From: Shewanella sp. NFH-SH190041
Lineage (GTDB): Bacteria; Pseudomonadota; Gammaproteobacteria; Enterobacterales; Shewanellaceae
Assembly: GCF_024363255.1 (NCBI RefSeq)
Contig: NZ_AP026070.1
Span: 3,534,001-3,598,000 of the forward strand
Reading direction: 5' to 3'
Length of the DNA: 64,000 nt
The translations under genes and the position numbers were made by a program. The number at the start of each line of letters is the position of its first letter. The first letter of the stretch is position 1. Below are positions 36,656 through 43,913 of this stretch, piece by piece. A model generated the notes under the pieces. That model made no database searches, was not told the DNA's origin, and saw only the letters and a list, made by a program, of their open reading frames with translations.

Positions 36656-36939
36656 CTAGTGCTATACCAATACCTGACAGCCAACCAAGTCAAAATATTG
36701 ACGAGTCATTTTGTCCATAAGCCTTTGACATTGATACAAATGAAGACATTTTGTCTGCGACAGTAGCTGACTTTACATAACTATTGGAGTTTACCGGATT
36801 TTCTTCGTGATCTCTCACAAGTTCATTGCAAAAGCCGGGATAACATTTTGTTGAAATAGTTACAATTAATTGTTTTATAACGTTATCTCTCATTGTAACC
36901 CGCTGTACTCCTGATTCTTAGTTTAGGAATACCGTTAGC

Positions 36940-37818
36940 ATGATATCTCTGATGAAAAATAATAAAGCATTAACTATTTTGCTGTTGCTGGCGACACTAA
37001 GTGGCTGCGCTAATCACAATTCGTTGACAGAGCCAGAAGCAGAGCCGAATAACGATACGGTCCGAGCAGCCGTTATTGGCGGTATGGTGTATAGCGGGCT
37101 GTGGCCCGAAATTGTCCGCCGTTTTGAAGCGCGTACTGGTTATCAAGTTAAAACCGTTAAATTCGGTATCCGCCCCCAACTGGCAACCAGTCTACGAATG
37201 GGCCAAGTTGATTTACTCACCATGCATTCAGGGGATATCACCACAGATTTGGTTGCCGACGGCTATGGCATCAATATGCGCCCTTGGACCCGTAACGATT
37301 TGGTTATCTGGGGTCCCAAGAGTGATCCGGCCCATATCCGTGGACTCACCAGCGGCATTGAAGCTGTAAAACGCATCGCGGCGACGCGCAGTAACTGGAT
37401 TGATTTTCGTGGGATAGGTCCCCGAGAGCTCGGGCATAACCTGTGGCATCAGGCGGGCATCAAGCCACAAGGTGCGTGGGTGCTACAGGATGATCTGCCC
37501 GGTGGCCGACAATTAATGACACAGGTGGCGGCAAAAAATGCCTATATCATTACCGGACGCATGCCAGTATTACTGGGTAAATGGCATGCCGATCCGCAAA
37601 TGGAAATGCTAGTAGACAGCGATCCCACCATGCGTCGCCCCTATATTGTGATGGAAGCCAATCCCGCCCGTCATTCTGATGTGAATAGCGCCGGAGCTAA
37701 AGCGTTGGCAGATTTTTTGCTCAGTGATGAAGTTCAGCAATTTCTGCTCACATTCGATGGCCCGGTCAATGATGGTGTCCCTCTGTTTTATCCTGTCTGG
37801 CCGACCTTAACTAGATAA
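36940..37818 (+). CDS. TupA-like periplasmic substrate-binding lipoprotein
   Basis: A 292-residue predicted lipoprotein (LSGC lipobox, Cys22). The mature part resembles tungstate/molybdate-binding proteins of the TupA/PBP-like group: IVRRFEARTGYQVK, then QVDLLTMHSG and ITTDLVADGYGINMRPWTRNDLVIWGPKSDPAHIRGL. This follows the TupA order of 'H-D...VADGFG...R...NDFVIVGP...DPA'. No permease or ATPase gene is adjacent, so it is either an orphan binding protein or works with a distant transporter. It lies next to the sir region, but tungsten or molybdenum is not needed by SirA. AGGA lies 12 bases before the ATG; a second ATG four codons in is possible. Ligand identity is inference. Confidence 0.75.
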   Translation: MISLMKNNKALTILLLLATLSGCANHNSLTEPEAEPNNDTVRAAVIGGMVYSGLWPEIVRRFEARTGYQVKTVKFGIRPQLATSLRMGQVDLLTMHSGDITTDLVADGYGINMRPWTRNDLVIWGPKSDPAHIRGLTSGIEAVKRIAATRSNWIDFRGIGPRELGHNLWHQAGIKPQGAWVLQDDLPGGRQLMTQVAAKNAYIITGRMPVLLGKWHADPQMEMLVDSDPTMRRPYIVMEANPARHSDVNSAGAKALADFLLSDEVQQFLLTFDGPVNDGVPLFYPVWPTLTR

Positions 37819-37851
37819 GCACGCATTACTTCTCTCCACTCAAACGTGGTT

Positions 37852-37880
37852 GCCGCACGCTACCTTGGTGCGGCTTTTTT
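37852..37880 (+). terminator. terminator after the TupA-like gene
   Basis: GCCGCA pairs with TGCGGC across CGCTACCTTGG and is followed by six T. Confidence 0.88.
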
Positions 37881-37916
37881 CTTACTATATCCAAGCAAGA
37901 CAGAGGACATCTGTGG

Positions 37917-39197
37917 CTATAAACCTACTTTTTGGTATTTCGTCCACACAACAATATTGCCCATCCGCGGAATAATCCAAATAGCACTGGCCTCATTTTG
38001 GTACAAACGATAGAAGGTTAGCTGATCATCTTGAATATCATCTTTACGAATATTTCGGAAAAAATACGCCGCAGATGGATTAATCATTTCTGGATTGTAG
38101 AGGTTTTTACATTTCACCTGAATATGGAATGCATCCACCTGCCAATCACCAATTTTAGTTTTATCCTGGGTAAAATCGCCCCGGAAAGTATATTTAATCG
38201 GTGCTGTTAAACAGTCTTGATCCGTTAAACAAGATGAGAAATAAAAACTACCAGATTTATCTGTGTCATAAACCAGAGACATGTTAATGTCATAGCGTTC
38301 CAGCAATTTCCCTGCGACGGGGAAATAAACATCCGCCTGATAATTGTGTTCATTAACATCAGACTTTTTACACATGCCTTCAGGAATAATAATTTTGTTA
38401 TAACTGACCCGGTTTTCCATCGCCTGCATTAGCGGAAGAAACTTGGTCATATCCAGTCCGGCGGGTTTGTCATCTACCGCAACAATATTCATCAATCCCT
38501 TGCCACTGCAGTTACGGTAATCCCCCCCTGGGCACAGTGCCAAAGAATAAATGCCGTTATCAGCCATGGCATAAGCACTGAAATTGCCAAACCCTGCTAT
38601 GTGATTACTTTCTGGCGCAATATGTTTCTGCCAACGCCAAGGCGCAGGCCTGTCAGTACCCAGCCGATAGATCAGTTGCGCTTGGCCTTTTTGGCCACCA
38701 ATATTTAAGGGAATACTGGTTTCATGCTGCCAGCGATCAGCACTATTTAGCCAGTAATAGCCCGCTGCGATAGCCAGTAGCACTAACAACACAACGCAGG
38801 CCAGCAATATCGGTAAACGTTTCGATGAGGGCGCTTCCTCACTGGCATCCGTTTGCAGCGAAGAGGCTGTCGATGTGACCTCAAGTTCCTCTTGAGGTTC
38901 ATTGATTTGCAGTTGATACCCCTGACGCGCCAAAGTATTTAATTGAATATCGTCATAGGGCTGCAACTTTTTACGCAACGTACTGACGCATTGGGTCAAG
39001 GACGTAGGGGCAACCACCCGATCCGGCCAGCCGGCAGCCAGCAAGACTTCTTTACCTAAGACTTTATCGCACTGCTGCAACAAGGCAGCCAGCACTGCCG
39101 CTTCAGAAAAGGTTAAAGGCGTTTCAGTGCCGGTTTGTAAATCAACCAGCAGATTTAAATCTTCATCAAGTTGAAGATATGACGTTAATTTTAACAA
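37917..39197 (-). CDS. membrane-anchored winged-helix regulator (ToxR/CadC type)
   Basis: A 426-residue protein with an OmpR/PhoB-type winged helix in residues ~1-98 (TFSEAAVLAALLQQ, SLTQCVSTLRKKLQ, TLARQGYQLQI). A Ser/Glu-rich linker follows, then one membrane helix (about 128-150, LPILLACVVLLVLLAIAAGYYWL region) and a ~275-residue periplasmic domain with six to eight cysteines (for example CPGGDYRNC and SSCLTDQDC). This is the ToxR/CadC one-component layout: a periplasmic sensor directly coupled to DNA binding. The start is TTG with a poor ribosome-binding site. It lies downstream of the sir genes on the same strand, separated by 266 bases with a terminator-like hairpin, so it has its own promoter. 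Its signal and targets are unknown. Confidence 0.85.
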   Translation of the reverse strand: MLKLTSYLQLDEDLNLLVDLQTGTETPLTFSEAAVLAALLQQCDKVLGKEVLLAAGWPDRVVAPTSLTQCVSTLRKKLQPYDDIQLNTLARQGYQLQINEPQEELEVTSTASSLQTDASEEAPSSKRLPILLACVVLLVLLAIAAGYYWLNSADRWQHETSIPLNIGGQKGQAQLIYRLGTDRPAPWRWQKHIAPESNHIAGFGNFSAYAMADNGIYSLALCPGGDYRNCSGKGLMNIVAVDDKPAGLDMTKFLPLMQAMENRVSYNKIIIPEGMCKKSDVNEHNYQADVYFPVAGKLLERYDINMSLVYDTDKSGSFYFSSCLTDQDCLTAPIKYTFRGDFTQDKTKIGDWQVDAFHIQVKCKNLYNPEMINPSAAYFFRNIRKDDIQDDQLTFYRLYQNEASAIWIIPRMGNIVVWTKYQKVGL

Positions 39198-39262
39198 TTG
39201 ACTGGCCCGTAATATTATTCTGATTGAACAAATAAGGGTTATTTAACAAATCAACACCATGG

Positions 39263-39291
39263 TTATCTGTAATTGTAATTCTACAGATAAT
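39263..39291. repeat. inverted repeat upstream of the winged-helix gene
   Basis: TTATCTGTA and TACAGATAA are 10 bases apart, 66 bases before the start of the regulator gene. A wider pair, GGGTTATT/AATAACCC, flanks it (about 39236-39312). It may be an operator or a 5'-leader hairpin. Confidence 0.5.
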
Positions 39292-39331
39292 TAGCTGTGA
39301 TTCAAATAACCCCAGAAATAAAGCCAGAATA

Positions 39332-39354
39332 AAAACTAAATAATTTTTAGTTTT
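39332..39354 (-). terminator. terminator-like hairpin after the sir cluster
   Basis: AAAACTAAA/TTTAGTTTT on the minus strand is followed by a T-rich stretch, 110 bases past the last sir gene. Confidence 0.5.
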
Positions 39355-39463
39355 AAAGCCATGTTCACTTAATCAATATCAATAGAGTAAAATTAATCCA
39401 TTTTATTTTAAAATGTTGATATATACATAATAACTGTATTAATTAGTATCAGCACTACATCAA

Positions 39464-39952
39464 TTAGTTTTTCTGAGATAATAAGGATAAGGTTATATCA
39501 TCAAACTTCATCACCCGACCACCATACTCTGCAGCAAACTTTTCAGCAGCTTCCAGCGATGAGAAAGGGGCGACAGCAGGTCCCATTACCGCTTTTTTCT
39601 GAGGTGCATACACATAATAAGCGGTTTTAGCGTCAATAAAGGCACTGTCATCTGGCTTAGCCCAATCTGTTTTACCCGCATCATGCACATAGTAAGCCTG
39701 AATTTGCCGTTGGTTTTCTGCCTGCAAAGCAAAATTGAACATATCCCGGCTGGAACAAAACTTAGGCACTGATTCAGTATTTTTCAGGATCAGTTCACCT
39801 TTAGGCCCCGGGTATTTAGTGATCATCATGCCGCAGATATGACAACGATCATGTGCATCTATCGCCACAGGCGCATGGGACTTTTCATCAGCACTACTTT
39901 CACCACAGGCCCAGATAAACGGCAACAGCATCAGAGGCAGAAGTTTTTTCAT
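39464..39952 (-). CDS. NosL-like lipoprotein of the sir cluster
   Basis: A 162-residue lipoprotein (MKKLLPLMLLPFIWAC, Cys16). The NosL-type copper-site motif CHICGMMI lies at about 37-44 (D-R-C-H-I-C-G-M-M), and a downstream KFCSSRDMFNF is typical of the family. NosL proteins bind Cu(I) and help copper centres mature. SirA/MccA enzymes carry a Cu(I) next to the active-site haem, so this protein is a good candidate for supplying it. The ATG at 39952 follows AAGGGAAACAC. The frame remains open into sirD but in a non-coding register. It is the last gene of the cluster. Confidence 0.87.
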   Translation of the reverse strand: MKKLLPLMLLPFIWACGESSADEKSHAPVAIDAHDRCHICGMMITKYPGPKGELILKNTESVPKFCSSRDMFNFALQAENQRQIQAYYVHDAGKTDWAKPDDSAFIDAKTAYYVYAPQKKAVMGPAVAPFSSLEAAEKFAAEYGGRVMKFDDITLSLLSQKN

Positions 39953-40077
39953 TGTGTTTCCCTTATCTCCCGTTGGGTTCCGGCCTAGCCGGTAAGCATA
40001 TAAAGGAAGACTGTATGGGCCGGTAACGGGGACAATCCAGCCCATACAGGAGTTAGCAGTTAGACTGCATATGACAC

Positions 40078-41025
40078 TTAAATGGCGTAATGCTGCCCCG
40101 CGTACAGGATAAACAAACGCAGACACATCATGCCGCTGACAGCACAAATACCTGACAGATAGAACGCCTTGGCTGAGTGGCTGAAGGTTTTGCCGGTAGC
40201 AAAGTTCAATAGCAGCGGACCGGCAAAACCGATACCGACGACACCAACCCAGAACAAGGTGGCCCATGTGCCTTCATGGAACGCAGCAAATGCCAGTTGC
40301 CCACCAGCGTTACCCGTCATCAAGGAAACCGCAATCATAAAGATGAATAGGGCTTCAAAGAACATGATTGGCCATTCGGCGCCGTGTAGCAGCTTCATTT
40401 CTGCGCTGTGCAGATTTTCCCGGAATAACCCCACCGCCAACATCTTTGCTGCTGCACCACCGGCAGACAAACCAGAAGCCACAAACAGCGCTGGCAACAC
40501 TGAAGTGTTAATCAGCGGGAAGCGGATCAGGGCGGAAATCAGGAAGCCGGTATAAGCACACACTGACAGTGCCAGTACCAGGGTTAACTGCTCAGCTGGG
40601 CGACGGAAACGGCGCAGGGCGTCGATAACCGGTACCAAGAAAGCCAGTTGCTTGATACTGCGGACTTCTTCTTCCAGCGCAAACAGGGTCACCAATGCCA
40701 CCAGCGGAATGTACAGTGACAGGGCAATAACCCCGATGCTCATCACGGAATTCAGGTTGTAGAACACCAAAATTCGCCAGAAGAACAGCGGATTTGTCAG
40801 GTCAAATACCAGACAAATCATCCCCAGAGCGATGGTCACCAAAGACACCAAAGAGGCTGCCTTTAAAAATGGGGTATTTTCTGTCTGGCCCTTGAAGAAA
40901 CGCAGGCACAACGCCAGGGTCAGCGCACCGCCAGAGATACCGGCGAAAAACAGATATACTGCGATAGGCCAAGGCCAGGCGACCCCTTCAGACAGGCCCA
41001 TAGTGAACTCAATAGTACCGTCCAT
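40078..41025 (-). CDS. sirD: NrfD/PsrC-type quinol dehydrogenase membrane subunit SirD
   Basis: A 315-residue inner-membrane protein with eight to nine helices, of the polysulfide-reductase NrfD family. It takes electrons from menaquinol and passes them to the Fe-S protein SirC. The family start is visible (WPWPIAVYLFFAGISGGALTLAL), and LTNPLFFWRILVFYNLNSVMSIG is the conserved quinol-site region. The start is 3 bases after the sirC stop, with GGGGG in the sirC end as ribosome-binding site. The 125-base gap to the NosL-like gene is short enough for one operon. Confidence 0.93.
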   Translation of the reverse strand: MDGTIEFTMGLSEGVAWPWPIAVYLFFAGISGGALTLALCLRFFKGQTENTPFLKAASLVSLVTIALGMICLVFDLTNPLFFWRILVFYNLNSVMSIGVIALSLYIPLVALVTLFALEEEVRSIKQLAFLVPVIDALRRFRRPAEQLTLVLALSVCAYTGFLISALIRFPLINTSVLPALFVASGLSAGGAAAKMLAVGLFRENLHSAEMKLLHGAEWPIMFFEALFIFMIAVSLMTGNAGGQLAFAAFHEGTWATLFWVGVVGIGFAGPLLLNFATGKTFSHSAKAFYLSGICAVSGMMCLRLFILYAGQHYAI

Positions 41026-41028
41026 AGC

Positions 41029-41736
41029 TTAAACCCCCAGTTTCACGATTGGGATATAACGCAGGCTGGGTTCTGTGCCCATATGCGCTTTAATACGCAC
41101 CGAGTCCTTCACGGCCAACAGGCGGCTAACAAAGGAGTTCGGGTCATTGGCATCACCAAATACCAGCGCATCATAGCGGCAGGCCTGCACACAAGCTGGC
41201 AACTCGCCTTTAGCCAATTTACCTTCCAGACAGAAATCACAGTTGTCGGCAACATCTGTCTTCGCATTGATAAAGCGCGCATTGTACGGACAAGCGCCGA
41301 TGCAATATTTACATCCCGCACACTTGGAATCATCCATAGTGACAATGCCAGTTTTGGGATCTTTATGGGCCGCACCAGTTGGGCACACCGCCACACAAGG
41401 GGCGTTTTTACACTGCTGGCAAGACACACGCACGAACTTACGTTCACAGTCACACTGCATTTTGCCACAGTGCGGACAAGGCTGACCTTCCACCCGACCT
41501 GACTGCTGCTCTAACAGCACTTTAGAAACGCCTTCCGGCAAATCATTGGCCTGATTACAGGCCAGCTTACACTCGCCACAGCCCACACATTTGTTCTGAT
41601 CGAACACCATTACGTAATGAGGTTTGTAACCCGCCTCACTGTCCTCTTTCACTGATGTGCAACCCAGAGGTGCCATCAGTAGAGAACAGGCGCCAACCCC
41701 TTTAAGAAACCGCCGTCTCTCTAGATTTTCACTCAC
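41029..41736 (-). CDS. sirC: four-cluster [4Fe-4S] ferredoxin subunit SirC
   Basis: A 235-residue periplasmic iron-sulfur protein of the NrfC/PsrB type, linking SirD to SirA. It begins with a Tat signal (RRRFLKG, then a hydrophobic stretch). Four cysteine clusters are visible: CVGCGECKLAC, CQQCKNAPCVAVCP, CAGCKYCIGACP and CDFC...CVQACR. A further CPHCGKMQCDC insertion lies between the first and second, resembling a small zinc or extra Fe-S site. GGAGG lies 6 bases before the GTG at 41736, so this GTG, not the ATG at 41742, is the probable start. Confidence 0.93.
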   Translation of the reverse strand: MSENLERRRFLKGVGACSLLMAPLGCTSVKEDSEAGYKPHYVMVFDQNKCVGCGECKLACNQANDLPEGVSKVLLEQQSGRVEGQPCPHCGKMQCDCERKFVRVSCQQCKNAPCVAVCPTGAAHKDPKTGIVTMDDSKCAGCKYCIGACPYNARFINAKTDVADNCDFCLEGKLAKGELPACVQACRYDALVFGDANDPNSFVSRLLAVKDSVRIKAHMGTEPSLRYIPIVKLGV

Positions 41737-41846
41737 AAACATCCTCCATCTATCGGCTTGGCCGATGTCTATTCTTTTTCTTGTCGCTTCAGTGTTGTCG
41801 GATAACGCCGGGGCTCTGTCGGGAAGTCCCGGGGTTCAAGCAGGCG

Positions 41847-42533
41847 TCAGCCCTGCGGGTTCAGTTTGTTCTGCGCTTTTAAAATCGCATTATTGATAGC
41901 CGTTCTATTTACTGGCTGCTGGCGGTTTTCTAGCAGAATTTGCCAGTGTTCAATTGCTTTGGCGTACTCTCCTTTCAGATAAGCATCTGTGGCCAGCAGC
42001 AAACGGGTCTGTAACTCTTCCCGATGCAACGCTAAGGCACGGCCAATGATGATGCCTGTCTGTGGCGCAATGGTGCGCTCATCCCGGTAATACATGGCTG
42101 TTGCCTGCATCCCCAGCAGTTCAGCATCTTCACCAGTCAACTGCAGCAGTTGCTCCAGCGTTGTCACCGCATCGGCATACATGCCACCTGCGGCATAAGA
42201 TTGGGCTAAATTCAGTAATGCAATCTCATCATCTGGCGTTTGTTCTAACGCCTGACGTCCCTTGGTGATATCCGCAGCCAACAGATAATCGATATTTTCA
42301 TCAACCCGGCCACTGTTCCAGTCGCTGAAACGGCCAGTCGTGCTGTATATCACCACACTCAGTACCACCACGAAGGCACTGAGCAACACAGGGATAAATT
42401 GCGGGGTGGAAGCCCTGACGGTCTGAGCGGCAGCCGTGGCCAGGCTGCGGCGCTGAAAACAACAGTGATGCCCCCACAGCAGCAGCACCACACTGCCCAA
42501 CACACATGCCATTACTCCGGCCAGTTCCATCAT
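41847..42533 (-). CDS. TPR-repeat membrane protein of the sir cluster (NrfG/CcmI-like)
   Basis: A 228-residue inner-membrane protein with two N-terminal helices (about 4-22 and 44-64) and a periplasmic part with three to four tetratricopeptide-like repeats (ALEQTPDDEIALLNLAQSYAAGGMYADAVTTLEQLLQL and so on). This is the layout of CcmI and NrfG, which hold apocytochromes for haem lyases. SirA needs attachment of a haem to an unusual CX15CH motif, so this protein probably presents apo-SirA to a dedicated haem lyase. The lyase itself is not in the window. The ATG at 42533 follows GGGAG. Confidence 0.82.
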   Translation of the reverse strand: MMELAGVMACVLGSVVLLLWGHHCCFQRRSLATAAAQTVRASTPQFIPVLLSAFVVVLSVVIYSTTGRFSDWNSGRVDENIDYLLAADITKGRQALEQTPDDEIALLNLAQSYAAGGMYADAVTTLEQLLQLTGEDAELLGMQATAMYYRDERTIAPQTGIIIGRALALHREELQTRLLLATDAYLKGEYAKAIEHWQILLENRQQPVNRTAINNAILKAQNKLNPQG

Positions 42534-42556
42534 TTCAGCTCCCACCCTGCATTCGG

Positions 42557-43318
42557 TTAATGTGCGGACATCATGCCGCCCATACTGCCCATGGTGGGCA
42601 CTTTGTCTTTCTGCACTTCCACTTTGACCAGCTCGATATCAAACACCAAGGTAGACTCTGGTGGTACAGCGCCTGCGCCCTCTTTGCCATAGGCCAGCGC
42701 GGCAGGCACGGTAAAGCGGAATGTTGAGCCAGCCGGCATCAGCTGCAGACCTTCTTGCCAACCTTCAATCAGGGTCATCAGTGCAACACGGGCAGGCTTG
42801 TTCTGGCTGTAAGTGGATTCAAACTCAGTGCCGTCAATCAACTTACCGACGAAGTTCACTGTCACCACATCTTCCGCTTTTGGCTTGTTGCCGCTGCCCA
42901 TGGTCAGTACTTCGTATTGCAAGCCAGACTCAGTTACAGTCACGCCATCTTTTAGCTTGTTTTCAATCAGGAAAGCTTCGCCAGCGACTTTATTTTCCGC
43001 TTGTTGCTTGGCCACCAACATATCGCGCTTGCCGTTCAAAAACTCCAATCGTTGATTCAGCAGGGTCACCACATCTTCTTCACTGATTTCTGACTTGTTT
43101 TTCAGCGCATCAACAAAGCCGGCCACCACATTGTCCATATTGATCTCTGCGCCCAGTTCCAGCTGGTTATAGATTTGGTTGGACATATACTTGCCCACGG
43201 ACGATCCCAGGGCATAGGACTCACGGTCTTGATCCGATTTGAGTTCAACCGCCCCAACAGTGGTGCTCATCAGCAGGGCAATACCGGTAGCGAGGAAGGT
43301 TTTTTTGAACATTTTCAT
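42557..43318 (-). CDS. FKBP-type peptidyl-prolyl isomerase of the sir cluster
   Basis: A 253-residue periplasmic folding enzyme. A signal peptide (about 1-23, cut before VELKSD) is followed by a dimerising helical domain (about 30-125) and an FKBP domain (about 135-235, with LPMV-type TMGSGNKPKAEDVVTVNFVGKLIDGTEFEST and PPESTLVFDIELVKV). This is the FkpA/FklB layout. A ~18-residue Met/Gly-rich tail (SMGGMMSAH) follows and might bind metal. The ATG at 43318 follows AGAGAA. A frame open up to 43450 runs into the preceding gene and is not coding. Its place inside the sir cluster suggests it folds SirA. Confidence 0.9.
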   Translation of the reverse strand: MKMFKKTFLATGIALLMSTTVGAVELKSDQDRESYALGSSVGKYMSNQIYNQLELGAEINMDNVVAGFVDALKNKSEISEEDVVTLLNQRLEFLNGKRDMLVAKQQAENKVAGEAFLIENKLKDGVTVTESGLQYEVLTMGSGNKPKAEDVVTVNFVGKLIDGTEFESTYSQNKPARVALMTLIEGWQEGLQLMPAGSTFRFTVPAALAYGKEGAGAVPPESTLVFDIELVKVEVQKDKVPTMGSMGGMMSAH

Positions 43319-43400
43319 CAGCAAATTCTCTTTATTACAGTGGGCATAGGGTTGGCCGACGCCGCCAGGTGCAGGGAAAGGCGCGCCGACCGGGTAAAGG

Positions 43401-43841
43401 TTAAGGTCTTTCAAAGGGTCTGCCAGACATACGCCAGCCATAGATACCATCAGGCATCTGCATCACATGGGTGTATCCCAGCTTCATTACTTCCCGGGCG
43501 GCCACCGCACTGGCAGTACACAGACGGTTGGCACAATAGAACACCATTTCGGCGTCTTTATTCTTTGGAAGTAACTCTCTCCAATTCTGTACATTGAAAA
43601 AAACCGCTCCCGGGATATATCCCTCAGCCCAGATCTCGAGCGTATTTACGTCAAAAAAATAAACATCACCGCGCTTATAAAGCATCTCTCCTTCTGTCAA
43701 GCTGACATATTTAGGGTTGATATCGTGGCGCACTGCCGGTGACATCTCTTCACCCCCACCCGCTAATGCCGCGCCTGAACCGCTTAATAGCGCTAATGAA
43801 ATTACAAACTGTGTGATTAACTTCTTCATCATCTTTCCCAT
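43401..43841 (-). CDS. rhodanese-domain exported protein of the sir cluster
   Basis: A 146-residue periplasmic protein with a signal peptide (about 6-28). A single rhodanese domain carries the active-site loop CANRLC (catalytic Cys likely the first, in FYCANRLC) and a GYTHVMQMPDGIYGW ending. Rhodaneses move sulfane sulfur or reduce polysulfides. In the sulfite reductase cluster it may handle sulfide or thiosulfate products, or act as a redox chaperone. ATG codons at 43832 and 43829 are alternative starts. Gaps on both sides are short (72-82 bases), consistent with one operon. Confidence 0.82.
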   Translation of the reverse strand: MGKMMKKLITQFVISLALLSGSGAALAGGGEEMSPAVRHDINPKYVSLTEGEMLYKRGDVYFFDVNTLEIWAEGYIPGAVFFNVQNWRELLPKNKDAEMVFYCANRLCTASAVAAREVMKLGYTHVMQMPDGIYGWRMSGRPFERP

Positions 43842-43913
43842 GTAGCCCCGGGCAAGGCCCCGGGGCTGATGTTGAAGGACTTACCGGGATCATCCCGGCA
43901 AGTGCCTTGCGAC

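Noticed and set aside
36690..36893. A 67-codon minus-strand frame before the TupA-like gene
   Set aside because: It has no ribosome-binding site and no recognisable pattern; the region probably carries the promoter of the plus-strand gene.
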